From NCBI GenBank assembly GCA_016946835.1, contig JACVTC010000004.1, positions 1,655,001 through 1,682,500 on the forward strand: DNA of 27,500 bases, read 5' to 3'. Positions 1 to 9,710 of this stretch are shown in pieces. Position numbers and translations under genes: made by a program. Within the stretch, counting starts at the first letter, position 1. Every line of letters begins with the position of its first letter. This stretch comes from Neocallimastix lanati (nom. inval.) (Eukaryota; Neocallimastigomycota; Neocallimastigomycetes; Neocallimastigales; Neocallimastigaceae). The notes under the pieces are model-generated. The model did not search any database, was not told the DNA's origin, and worked only from the letters and a program-made list of their open reading frames with translations.

Positions 1-96
1 ACTACTTTAACTACTTCTATTCCATCCACTGTCACTACAAAAACTACTAAAACTAAAACTACAAAAACCAAAAAAAAAATGATATTTTTAAACTGA
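1..96 (+). CDS. 3' end of a CotH-like gene, Thr/Lys-rich C-terminal tail (partial)
   Basis: Frame 1 is open from the window edge to a TGA at 94-96 and encodes about 31 residues, mostly Thr and Lys (TTKTTKTKTTKTKKK), ending in MIFLN. The codon pattern (act act aaa / act aca aaa) is the same as in the Thr/Lys tail of the CotH copy at 3122-3620, and the next two genes downstream are CotH genes on the same strand. I therefore read this as the tail of a third tandem CotH gene whose kinase-like domain lies upstream of the window. No GPI-type hydrophobic end is present, unlike the copy at 4894-6767. A simple repeat in open frame by chance is the alternative. Confidence 0.55.
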   Translation, partial: TTLTTSIPSTVTTKTTKTKTTKTKKKMIFLN

Positions 97-1402
97 AAAC
101 ATTCTAAATGAATGAAATATTTTATTAATATTAGAAAATGAAATAATAATATATATTAATGTTAATAATATTTAATATTTATTCTAAATTAAAAAAATTA
201 AAAATTAAAAATACTAAAATAATTTTTTTTTCTTTTATTAAAAATGAATATTCATAAATTCATGTTATTTAAAAATATATTTATTATTCTAATAAATTAT
301 AATTATTTAAAATATTTATTATTTATTTATTTATATCATGAGATAAATATATTACTAAAAAATTAAAAGAAAATAAAACTAAAAATATTTAAAAAGAAAA
401 AAAAATATTATAATTTCAGGAATTTTTTTTTTTTTTTTTTTTTTTTTAGATTTTTATATTGAATTATATTATAAATTTAAATTTATATATATTCATTTTT
501 AATTAAACCGATAAATCAATAAATACATCACTAAAAAAAATATTATAAAATAGTATATTGTCTGGAATATATAACTTTTTTATAATTATTTATTTTGAAA
601 ATTATTATTATTATTAAATTAAATCAATTAATAATTAAACATCTTTTACTAAATATAATTTTAAAAATGAATCATTTATTAATAATTCCTATTATTTTTA
701 AATTTTATTATTAAATATATGGTAATTATTAAATTAATGATAAAATAATATAAATGTCCACTCTGGAAGTAAAAAACTTATATTGAAATAAATTTTAATA
801 ATTATAAAAATTAAATAATTCAATAAAAATAAATAATTAATAAATTCATATTAAATAGTATATTATATGAAGAAAAAGAAAAACCATTTTTATATTAAAA
901 TTTTGTATTAACTTTATTATTACAAAAACTTAAATTTTCTTTATTTTCCGTGAATTGCTATTTAGCATAAAATAAATATATTTATTTTCTTCTGGGATAC
1001 ATTTTTCTTTTTTGCCAATTAATTAATGCACTAAAAGTCTTTTTTAACATTTATTTGAATTTGAAAAAAAGAATTAAAAAATAATTCTTTTTATTTAATT
1101 AATAATTGTTTAGAATTAATAAATATAGTTATGAACATATAATAATTTAAACAAATAATATTATTTTAATATATTATTTAGATATTGTATTTTATAGATA
1201 TATTATTATTATTATACTATTACTAATTATCAAATTTTTTTATAAATACTTTATATTTTTCCTTTTAATTTACTTTATTCATTTACAGGTTTATAACCTT
1301 TTAAAACGATATATATTAATTTATTAATTTTTTCTTTTCATAAAATAAATATATTTTTTTATTTCTAAATAACTAATTGATTGAAAATAATCTATAATTA
1401 AT
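97..1402. other. AT-rich intergenic stretch, no gene seen
   Basis: Very AT-rich, with stops in all frames and short homopolymers (for example a T run at 421-447). It should hold the 3' end of the upstream CotH gene and the promoter of the copy that starts at 1403. I see no RNA gene, conserved block or repeat worth naming. Confidence 0.6.
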
Positions 1403-3647
1403 ATGAAATTGCATATTATTTCATATATAATTTTTGGTAAAAAAAAAAAAATTATATCATCGATTTTTTACATCTTAATATTTATTAATACTTAACTAAA
1501 TGATCTATTATATATTTAATTTTTAAATTTTAAGTTATTGCAATTTATGCAATAACAGTCAGAACAGAATTTCTTGAAAATGCTAAACGAGCAGAATATT
1601 TCAAATTAACAGATCATGCTGTACCAACTATAGATTTTACTATGCCTGATGAAGAATATGCTTAATTGAAAGCTGGAATTGTTGCTGATAACGCTGCTAA
1701 TGGCTATGATAATCCATGGAGTGATTTTAAAACCAAAAATGCTACCATGATTTCACTTTAAATGGGTAAGAGAAAAGAAAAAAACGTTATTTTAAATTAT
1801 TTAGTTATTTTTTTTTAAATTTAAAAAATAATAAATATTAATTAATTTATATTATATTCATCTTTATAGCCAAGTTCAAAATTTCAAAAAGGTAACTTTT
1901 TTATTAGGTGGTATGTCTTCTCATTATTATCCAAAATTAGCATATAATGTAAAAATTCGTGGAAAAAAACAACTTTTTGGAAGAAAACAGTTCCGTATTC
2001 GTTCCGATATTAGAGATCCTTCAATGATGCGTTCAAAATTATATTGTGATGTTTCAAATCGTTTAGGTTTCGTTAATTCTACTTCCACTAATTATGTCAA
2101 AGTGATTGTAAATAATGAAGATTTAGGTTTTTATATTATTATAGATTCTATTAAAATGACTTATGTTGATATTGAATATAATGATCCTGATACTACTGAT
2201 TTAATTCAATGTAAATATATTTTTGTATTTTTAGATTATAATTCAACTTATATTAATTGTGTTAATGAAAATGAAGACAACCCTGATATGACAAATTTCG
2301 GTGTTCTTTTAAATACTCTTGATAATGCTAATTCTATCAGAGAAATAAATGAAATATTCGATGTTGAAAACTTTTTAAAAAATATGATTTTAGAATGGCT
2401 TACTGCTTCTTGGGATCATTTAACACTTATGGGTCATAATTATAATGTTTATAAGATTCCTGATGGAAAATGGACTTATAGTGTTTATGATTATGATACT
2501 ACTTTTGGTGGTGAACTCGGTCTTGGATTATTCTTTAGAGTTCCTGAACCTTTATATTATGATGATCCGGATACTTGGTTCAAAGTAAAATTTGAAGATT
2601 GGATTAATAATAATCAACATATCATGCAAGTTATTATGAATGATAAAAATAATCCATTCCTTGAATATCTTCAAGAAATTATTAATAATGCATTTAATCC
2701 AGTACTTTTATTTAAAAGAATCGATGAAATTAAAGAATTTATTTCACCATATGTTAAAGAAGATAGAACACCAGATAAAAATGGCAAATTACCAGGTAGA
2801 TTAAATGAAGCTAGTATAAATTATGATTATTCTTATGAACATTTTGAAGGAGTTACAGAATTCAGTACTATTCAAACCCATTTCAATGGATTATATGGAT
2901 ATTCGTATGGTTTGAAAAAATGGATTCTTAATAAATTTGTATTTGTATGTGAAAATTATGATATTGATTGTAATGTTGGACAAGAATATCTCGACAATTA
3001 TGAATTTACTTCTTTCAGAAATAATTATGAAATTACAACCGAAATTGTAGAAGAACTAGTTGAAATTACTACAGATTCTTCTGAACCAACTACCACGATT
3101 GATTCTGAAACCAATACTTAATCTGAACCAGAAGCAACAACGACTACATCAAAAACTAAAACTACGAAAACTAAATGTACTAAAACTAAACCTACTAAAA
3201 CTACAACTACTAAACCTACAACTACTAAAACTTCTATAACCAAAACAACTAAAGCTACAACTACTAAAACTTCTAAAACCAAAACAATTAAAACTACAAC
3301 TACTAAAGCTACAACTACTAAAACTACAACTACTAAAACTTCTAAAACCAAAACAACTAAAACTACAACTACTAAACCTACAACTACTAAAACTTCTAAA
3401 ACCAAAACAACTAAAACTACAACTACTAAACCTACAACTACTAAAACATCTAAAGCATCTAAAACATCTAAAACATCTAAAACATCTAAAATATCTAAAA
3501 CATATAAAACATCTAAAACATCTAAACCTACAAAAATTACGAAAACTACTAAAACTACTAAAACTACTAAAACTACTAAAACTGCTAAAACTACAAAAGC
3601 TACAAAAACTACAAAAAACTAAAACAACAAAAACTAAAAAATCTTAA
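1403..3647 (+). pseudogene. CotH-family protein kinase-like surface protein, disrupted copy
   Basis: The exon structure matches the intact neighbour at 4894-6767. Exon 1 is 1403-1436 (signal peptide start MKLHIISYIIF), intron 1437-1534; exon 2 is 1535-1765, intron 1766-1869 (gtaaga...tatag); exon 3 starts at 1870. Intron phases (1, 2) are the same in both copies. Exon 2 has an in-frame TAA at 1663-1665, where the neighbour has GAG, and a one-base deletion near 1750 (neighbour atggttttcac, here atgatttcac) that causes a stop at 1759-1761. Exon 3 is open through the CotH core (GRKQFRIRSD, RSKLYCD, the YDYDTTFGG catalytic-loop-like motif), but a third TAA lies at 3119-3121 and the Thr/Lys tail continues in frame after it. 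A last shift near 3614-3620 gives a stop at 3620-3622; otherwise it would end near 3647. Homopolymer sequencing error could explain the deletion but not the two TAA codons. A shorter product from 1913 would lack the signal peptide. Confidence 0.8.
3122..3620 (+). repeat. Compound Thr/Lys-coding minisatellite in CotH tail
   Basis: This is in frame with the CotH exon but follows its premature stop. It starts with an imperfect long unit encoding KTTTTKPTTTKTSKTKTT (18 codons, repeated with variation about 3150-3450). It then has nine or so 9-bp units (aca tct aaa = Thr-Ser-Lys) at about 3451-3530, and then act-act-aaa units (Thr-Thr-Lys) to about 3590. The Thr/Ser-rich composition suggests an O-glycosylated stalk between the surface domain and the cell wall. 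The minus strand is open here only because of the repeat. Confidence 0.8.
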
Positions 3648-4861
3648 AATTAAATAAAACAAAATAAACTTTTTAAAATATTATGAAAAATTATTGAAAT
3701 AGATAAAAATAATAATTTAATATATAAAATCATTAAATTTTTACATCTACCCTTAAAATCTTATTTTAAAAAATTACAACTATATAATCTTTAATTTTAT
3801 AATTAAACCGTTTAAGATAATAAATAATTAATTTTGATATATTTTTAAAAAAGATTTTTTTTTGTTTCCATAGCTATTATAAATATAATTAATAATGATA
3901 TAACTATACAAATAAAAATAATAATAATAATAAAGTAAAAGTAATATTAATAATAAAATAAAAATAATATTAATAATAATAAAAATAATAAAATAAAAGT
4001 AAATATTAAAAATAATAATGGCAATAGTTATGAAAAATAAAAAAAAAATAAATAAAAATGATAATAATGATAACAATAAAAATTGGAATAGGTTATTTAT
4101 TATTTTAATAATTATAAATTGTTACTATTATTACTTTAAGATATTAAATAATAAAAATAAAGAAAATGATAATAATAATAATTAAAAAAGTTTTTATAAT
4201 TGGTAATATTATAATAAATGGCTAAATTTTATAAAAATGTTTTTTTAATTAATATTTATATAAAATTAATTATTGCAATATACAATGTTGATAAAAATTG
4301 TAATATTGATACAAAATTCGATAAAATAATAATTTTAATGATTTTTTTTTTTCTTTCTTCTTGGAAATTTAAAATTTTTAAAATAATTTCATAATATTAA
4401 TATATCAATGATTAATTTCATAATAATTAAAATTCAATTTTAATATATATTTTTTATATAATAGGGAATATTTTTTTTTTTTTTTTTAAAATTAATAATA
4501 ATAATAAAGTTTTACATTAAATATAATTAATTATGATATTCTTCCTTTGTCCTAAACTTTAATAAATAATATTTTATATCCATTGATTGGGATACAATAA
4601 ATAATAATCAAAAATTATTTCATAAGTAATGATTATAATTAAAATGATTAAATCATTAAGTATAATAAACTTTATATTGTTCATTATATTTTATTGGAAA
4701 ATTTTAATAAAAAGTTATTTTATAATTTTTAACGTCTATTAAACGTTTTTTATTTATTAATTCTAATTATTAATCTTTGATCAATTTTTAAAAAGTATAT
4801 ATATATATAAGAATTATTTTTCAAATATTAAAAATATTTTAAATTATTTAATTATTATATT

Positions 4862-4893
<32 letters not shown>
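3648..4893. other. AT-rich intergenic stretch between CotH copies
   Basis: It holds AAT/AATAAT microsatellite-like runs (about 3910-4030), which leave the minus strand open as low-complexity Ile/Tyr/Leu without coding character. The promoter of the intact CotH gene must lie in the 3' part. I see no further gene. Confidence 0.6.

Positions 4894-4894
<1 letters not shown>
4863..4894 (+). promoter_or_regulatory. 32-nt poly(A) run ending in the A of the CotH start codon
   Basis: An unbroken A run directly precedes ATG AAA ATC. If transcription starts upstream, the mRNA leader next to the start codon would be pure poly(A). In yeasts and poxviruses A-rich leaders favour initiation, so this may matter for expression, but it may also be background AT bias. 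Confidence 0.4.
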
Positions 4895-4896
<2 letters not shown>

Positions 4897-6767
4897 AAAA
4901 TCGTAACAATTATTTTATTAGGTAATATTATATAAATATTTTATAATTATGATTTGAGATATTAAAAATATTTATATATATATACTTATGAAATAGCATT
5001 TACAATTTTTGTTAATGCTAATAACTCTGACTTTTTGGAAAATGCCAAAAGAGCAGAATACTTTAAGTTGACCGATAATGCCGTTCCTACAATGGATTTT
5101 ACGATTCCTGATGACGAATTCGTAGAGTTAAAAAGAAGTATTAATGAATCAAATTCAGCAGATGGCTACAGCGTTTCATTTACAAATTTTAAAACAAAAA
5201 ATGCAACTATGGTTTTCACTTTAAATGGGTAAGTTAAATGAAAATCTTTATTTTAACCAGTTATTCAAATATATACATATATATAATATTGTTATTACTT
5301 CTTGTTACGTATTAATTTATTAAAAAAATTTATTATTAATATAAAATAAATAAAAATAAAAAATATAGTGAAGTTCAAAATTTCAAAAAAGTAACTTTTG
5401 GTATGGCAGGAATGTCTTCTCATTATTATCCAAAATTAGCATATAATGTAAAAATTCGTGGAAAAGATCAACTTTTTGGAAGAAAACAATTCCGTATTCG
5501 TTCCGACATTAGAGATCCTTCAATGATGCGTTCAAAATTATATTGTGATGTTTCAAATCGTTTAGGTTTCGTTAATTCTGCTTCAGCTAATTATGTTAAA
5601 GTTAAAATGAATAACGAAGACTTAGGTTTCTATGTTATTATAGATTCTATTAAAATGACTTATGTTGATATTGAATATAATGATCCTGATACTACTGATT
5701 TAATTCAATGTAAATATATTTTTGTATTTTTAGATTATAATTCAACTTATATTAATTGTGTTAATGAAAATGAAGACAACCCTGATATGACAAATTTCGG
5801 TGTTCTTTTAAATACTCTTGATAATGCTAATTCTATCAGAGAAATAAATGAAATATTCGATGTTGAAAACTTTTTAAAAAATATGATTTTAGAATGGCTT
5901 ACTGCTTCTTGGGATCATTTAACACTTATGGGTCATAATTATAATGTTTATAAGATTCCTGATGGAAAATGGACTTATAGTGTTTATGATTATGATACTA
6001 CTTTTGGTGGTGAACTCGGTCTTGGATTATTCTTTAGAGTTCCTGAACCTTTATATTATGATGATCCGGATACTTGGTTCAAAGTAAAATTTGAAAATTG
6101 GATTAATAATAATCAACATATCATGCAAGTTATTATGAATGATGAAAATAATCCATTCCTTGAATATCTTCAAGAAATTATTAATAATGCATTTAATCCA
6201 GTACTTTTATTTAAAAGAATCGATGAAATTAAAGAATTTATTTCACCATATGTTAAAGAAGATAGAACACCAGATAAAAATGGCAAATTACCAGGTAGAT
6301 TAAATGAAGCTAGTATAAATTATGATTATTCATATAAACATTTTGAAGGAGTTACAGAATTCAGTACTATTCAAACCCATTTCAATGGATTATATGGATA
6401 TTCGTATGGTTTGAAAAAATGGATTCTTGATAAATTTGTATTTGTATGTGAAAATTATGATATTGATTGTAGTGTTGGACAAGAATATCTCGATAGTTAT
6501 AAATTCAGTTCTTTCAGAGATGCTTATGAAATTACTACTGGAGATGTTGAAGAATTAGAATCTACTAAATCAATTAGTACTGACACAGAAATTACCACCA
6601 CTACAACTGCTACTGCTACTACTACAAGTGAAACTTCTGATAATAAAACAATAAATGATGATAATTTAAATGATGAAAATAAAGATGAATCTAATAGCGC
6701 CAATCAAATTCATATAAATTCATTATTGATAATTTTATTAATGAATGTTGTTGTTTTTATGTTATAA
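4894..6767 (+). CDS. CotH-family kinase-like surface protein, signal peptide and probable GPI anchor
   Basis: CDS join(4894..4921,4997..5228,5369..6767), 552 aa. Exon 1 encodes MKIVTIILL and splices in phase 1 to AFTIFVNANN, which rebuilds a signal peptide. The second intron (gtaagt...atatag, 140 bp) is in phase 2. The CotH domain runs from about residue 25 to 480: an N-terminal beta part (TIPDDEF, KTKNATMVFTLNG), KVTFGMAGMSSHYYPKLAYN, GRKQFRIRSD, RSKLYCD, and WTYSVYDYDTTFGG, which corresponds to the metal-binding Asp motif of these atypical kinases. A Thr/Ser-rich linker (about 490-525) leads to a polar SNSAN segment and a hydrophobic end (SLLIILLMNVVVFML), which reads as a GPI-attachment signal. 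Family knowledge: bacterial CotH phosphorylates spore coat proteins, and Mucorales CotH proteins are GPI-anchored surface proteins. Anaerobic fungi carry many copies, some with dockerins. No dockerin is visible here. The substrate and role in this organism are unknown. Confidence 0.92.
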
Positions 6768-6814
6768 ATTAAATAATATATTAAATTTATTATGTTATCT
6801 ATGTATGCAAATAT

Positions 6815-6970
6815 GATATTTTTATTTATATTAAAAAATAGAAAAATAGAATAGATATTTTTATTTATATTAAAAAATAGAAAAATAGAATAGATATTTT
6901 TATTTATATTAAAAAATAGAAAAATAGAATAGATATTTTTATTTATATTAAAAAATAGAAAAATAGAATA
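6815..6970. repeat. 39-bp tandem repeat, four copies
   Basis: Units begin at 6815, 6854, 6893 and 6932 (exact 39-bp spacing, each starting gatatttttattta) and appear identical. They start about 50 bp after the CotH stop codon, so they probably lie in its 3' UTR or just behind it. No coding frame. Confidence 0.93.
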
Positions 6971-7029
6971 GATTATATTATAATAGTATTAAACAAAAAA
7001 TAAAATTATATATATTTAAATTATATTTA

Positions 7030-7187
7030 TTTATATTTTATTATTATAATAGAAATTAGATAGTTTTATTAATTGTAATAAATTATGATGTAAAATATTT
7101 ATATATTTTATTATTATAATAGAAATTAGATAGTTTTATTAATTGTAATAAATTATGATGTAAAATATTTATATATTTTATTATTAT
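7030..7187. repeat. 70-bp tandem repeat, two copies plus a partial third
   Basis: The landmark agaaattaga lies at 7051 and 7121 (70-bp period), and a third copy breaks off at 7187. Each unit ends in ttatgatgtaaaa, whose reverse complement ttttacatcataa occurs at 7231-7243, so a 13-bp stem can form with either unit. Confidence 0.88.
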
Positions 7188-8222
7188 GAGTACTTTATTT
7201 TTTTTTTAACAAAAAACAAAAACTATTTTGTTTTACATCATAATATTGATGACTTTTAGAAATAAATTTATAAATTTGATGATACGGTAAATGACTAATT
7301 TTCAATAATTAAACTTTATGTAATTAATATTTTATTATTTTTTAATAATATTTTTAGCAAAAACTATTACCAATTTCATTTATTTTTTTTGCATGAGATA
7401 TTTTTTATTAGGATATTTTAATAATAAAATATTAAATATATTTATAATAATTTATTATTAAAATTAGTATTATCATATAATTATTATTTTGTTCATTTTT
7501 TTAGGGAATATATTTGGAAAAATTTCATTTAGGAAAAGTTTTATTTGACAAAATTTTAATAGATAGATAAATAAATAATAAAATAAATAAATAATAAATT
7601 TATTATAATATATTAATAAATAAAAAATTTATAAAATTTATATAATTAAAAAAATTTTATTATATTTATATTTGTTGGATAAAAAAAAAAAAATAGTTTA
7701 TAATTTAAAATTATTTTTCTTTTCATATATTGAATCAATAAATAATAATAATATTTATGATGATAAATTTTAACAATAATAATAAAATTTAATTAGTTAA
7801 TTTATTAATTGAAAAATAAAACTTTTAAATATTCAAATATTAAATATTAAAAAAATGAAATAATTTTTAAAAGGATTTTCAAATAACTATATATTAATAA
7901 AAGAAAAAATTAATAAAAAATAAAAATAAGCTCAATTTTATTTAAGTTTTATGTAATTAAATATATTTAATACGATTGAATAGTTGAAAATTAATTAAAA
8001 ATATTTAACAAAATGGAAAAACTAAAAATAAATATTAGTGAAACTAATAATAATAAAATATAAAATATTGATATTAATATTTAACTAAAAAAATTGAGTA
8101 CATATTTTATTTAATGATTTAATTATAATTTAATTATTAAAAAATAACTAAAATTAATAATTAAGCAAATAGGTTTAATTATAATTTTACTTTATAGTTA
8201 GAAAAATAAATTAAATTCTAAT
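7188..8222. other. AT-rich intergenic stretch, no gene seen
   Basis: Apart from the inverted copy of the repeat end at 7231-7243 I see only AT-rich DNA with frequent stops in all frames. Confidence 0.55.
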
Positions 8223-8926
8223 TTAATAAATTTTTTTATTATTTAAATTAATTAAACATTCAAACCATAATCCCGCAATATGACTTCTATTTCCTTCATT
8301 ATCAATTAAAAATGAATCCATTTTCTTGTAACTTTCAATAATATTTTTGATTTTATTAGTTTTTGTTAATGTTTTTCTCTTTTGTTTGTTCTATACGCCG
8401 AGTTTTCTTTTGTAGGTATCTGAATATAAAGATATATCATTATTTAATGTATATATTAATCTAAAATAAGTTGATTTTTTGAAAATAAGCTACTTAAATA
8501 ATTATTAAATGATTCAGAGGCATTATTTGTTATATGTTCAATATTATTATAATAATCCCAATTCTCAATATCATAAAGAATTAAATATGCTTTTCTGAAA
8601 TATCCCAAAAATATTAAAAATTTATTGTAGTTATTTTCAATGCATGATTTTTTAATTTTATGAAAAATATTTAATATATAATTTAGATATATAATAAATA
8701 AATTTAATATAGCGTTATAATTAACATATAAATCTCTGTTATGATTTACTTCATTATAGCATATTTTATTTTTATGACGTCCTGATGATCGTTTATAATG
8801 CCAAATACAATATCTAATATTTATATCTGGGAATACAATTATTGCTGCATTAAATAAGAAATGGTATAAAATTCATTTAATTCCAAAACAAAATTTCTTG
8901 TAATGAAAACCTGATAACTGAAATCA

Positions 8927-9422
8927 GGAGTGTAACGAATTTGTGATTTATTTTATCTCACTAGGTCATTGTAGATGTGTTCACTAATAAACAAAACTAG
9001 TAAATGTGAGATTTTTGTTGTTTATTCTAAATATATTATTACACTAAATTATGTTATTATAATATTTTCATAATTATGGTTTTATATTATTTTTTATTTA
9101 ATATTAATTTTGAGATACGTTATTTTGTTAATATCGACTCAAAGAGTCAAAATAAAATAATAATACATGATTTTTATACTCAAAAAGTTATAATTAAAAT
9201 ACATGATTGATTTAAAATTAAATGGATACATGATAATTATTTAAATAAAAATTATTATTTTTATTATTACTATTATTAAAAATTTAAATGAATGAAAAAA
9301 TTAATAACTAAATAAATATTTATTCCAAAAGGTAAAAGATAAGATTCGAACCAGTGATATTTAGAATGTAAGGCAAGGTAGGCACCATTAAGTAATAATA
9401 ACCAAGGTATAACGATGCTAAT
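8927..9422 (-). mobile_element. ~0.5 kb insertion with tRNA-like head inside the transposase remnant (candidate SINE)
   Basis: The MULE reading frame is colinear up to VAPCND (minus strand, ending near 9423) and resumes with DFSYQVF near 8926, so about 496 bp is extra. The same four bases (TGAT on the minus strand; 9423-9426 and 8923-8926) flank it and may be a short target-site duplication. In the minus direction a 73-nt tRNA-like segment comes first (9403-9331), followed by an AT-rich body with three ATACATGAT motifs (9163, 9199, 9226), a small hairpin gactc-aaa-gagtc (about 9136-9148) and a less AT-rich end (8930-9010). This order, Pol III-type head and then body, fits a tRNA-derived SINE. 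A four-base duplication is weak support, and local rearrangement is the alternative. Confidence 0.5.
9331..9403 (-). pseudogene. tRNA-like sequence, resembles a decayed tRNA-Val(TAC)
   Basis: The minus strand from 9403 to 9331 is 73 nt long. It has GG at positions 18-19, T33 before TAC at 34-36 with A37, and TTCGAAT at 54-60 followed by C61, which fits standard tRNA numbering without gaps. The B box GGTTCGAATC is perfect (9343-9352). About half the stem pairs are broken (acceptor, D, anticodon and T stems), so it cannot be a working tRNA. It is best read as the head of a SINE or as a tRNA pseudogene. Coincidence is possible outside the B box. Confidence 0.4.
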
Positions 9423-9710
9423 ATCATTACAAGGAGCTACATAGAAAGTGCCATCCACAAAAAGATCATCACAATATTTTTTAAATAAAAATGCTTGAAA
9501 TGGAGACTGAAAAATAAAGACATTTTGATTTTTGAATATCATAAATTTTTCATTTTGTTTTGTAATATATAAATAATGTTTTTCTGGAATTTCCTCAAAA
9601 CTTGATATGCTGGAAGGAAATTATTTATTTATATCTCTTGTTATTTGTGATTTTATAGATTTATATTCAGGACATATAAAACCAATGTCTTTTTAAATTT
9701 GATTAAATGT

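Larger units (their letters stand above)
8223..9710 (-). pseudogene. MULE-type (Mutator-like) DDE transposase remnant
   Basis: Read on the minus strand from 9710 downwards: CPEYKSIKSQITRDINK, a stop (9621-9623), FPSSISSFEEIPEKHYLY, FQSPFQAFLFKKYCDDLF, then VDGTFYVAPCN. Its Asp (9453-9455) is the first catalytic residue of the MULE domain. After a ~0.5 kb insertion the frame resumes near 8926 with DFSYQVFITRNFVLELNEFY and TISYLM. It then shifts frame to NAAIIVFPDINIRYCIWHYK (about 8790-8850) and runs to TNNASESFNNYL (8496-8530), the typical end of the domain. A further decayed part (DSFLIDNEGNRSHIAGLW) ends with TAA at 8223-8225. The segment that should hold the second Asp (a DFE-like motif), about 40 codons, is missing at the frame-shift junction. 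Several stops, one insertion and one deletion show that it is dead. No terminal inverted repeats were recognised. Confidence 0.8.

Noticed and set aside
3118-3405. Minus-strand open frame of Val/Leu repeats
   Set aside because: It is the reverse reading of the Thr/Lys-coding minisatellite, with no independent start context or family resemblance.
3828-4076. Minus-strand Ile/Phe/Tyr-rich frame that resembles a membrane peptide
   Set aside because: Translation of AAT-type low-complexity DNA; it has no codon structure and no supporting signals.
4894-6767. Fungal dockerin (CBM10-type) in the CotH protein
   Set aside because: No Cys-rich CWS/GYxCC-type motif in any exon or in the tail.
6815-7187. 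CRISPR-like array
   Set aside because: The repeats are contiguous without unique spacers, and the genome is eukaryotic.
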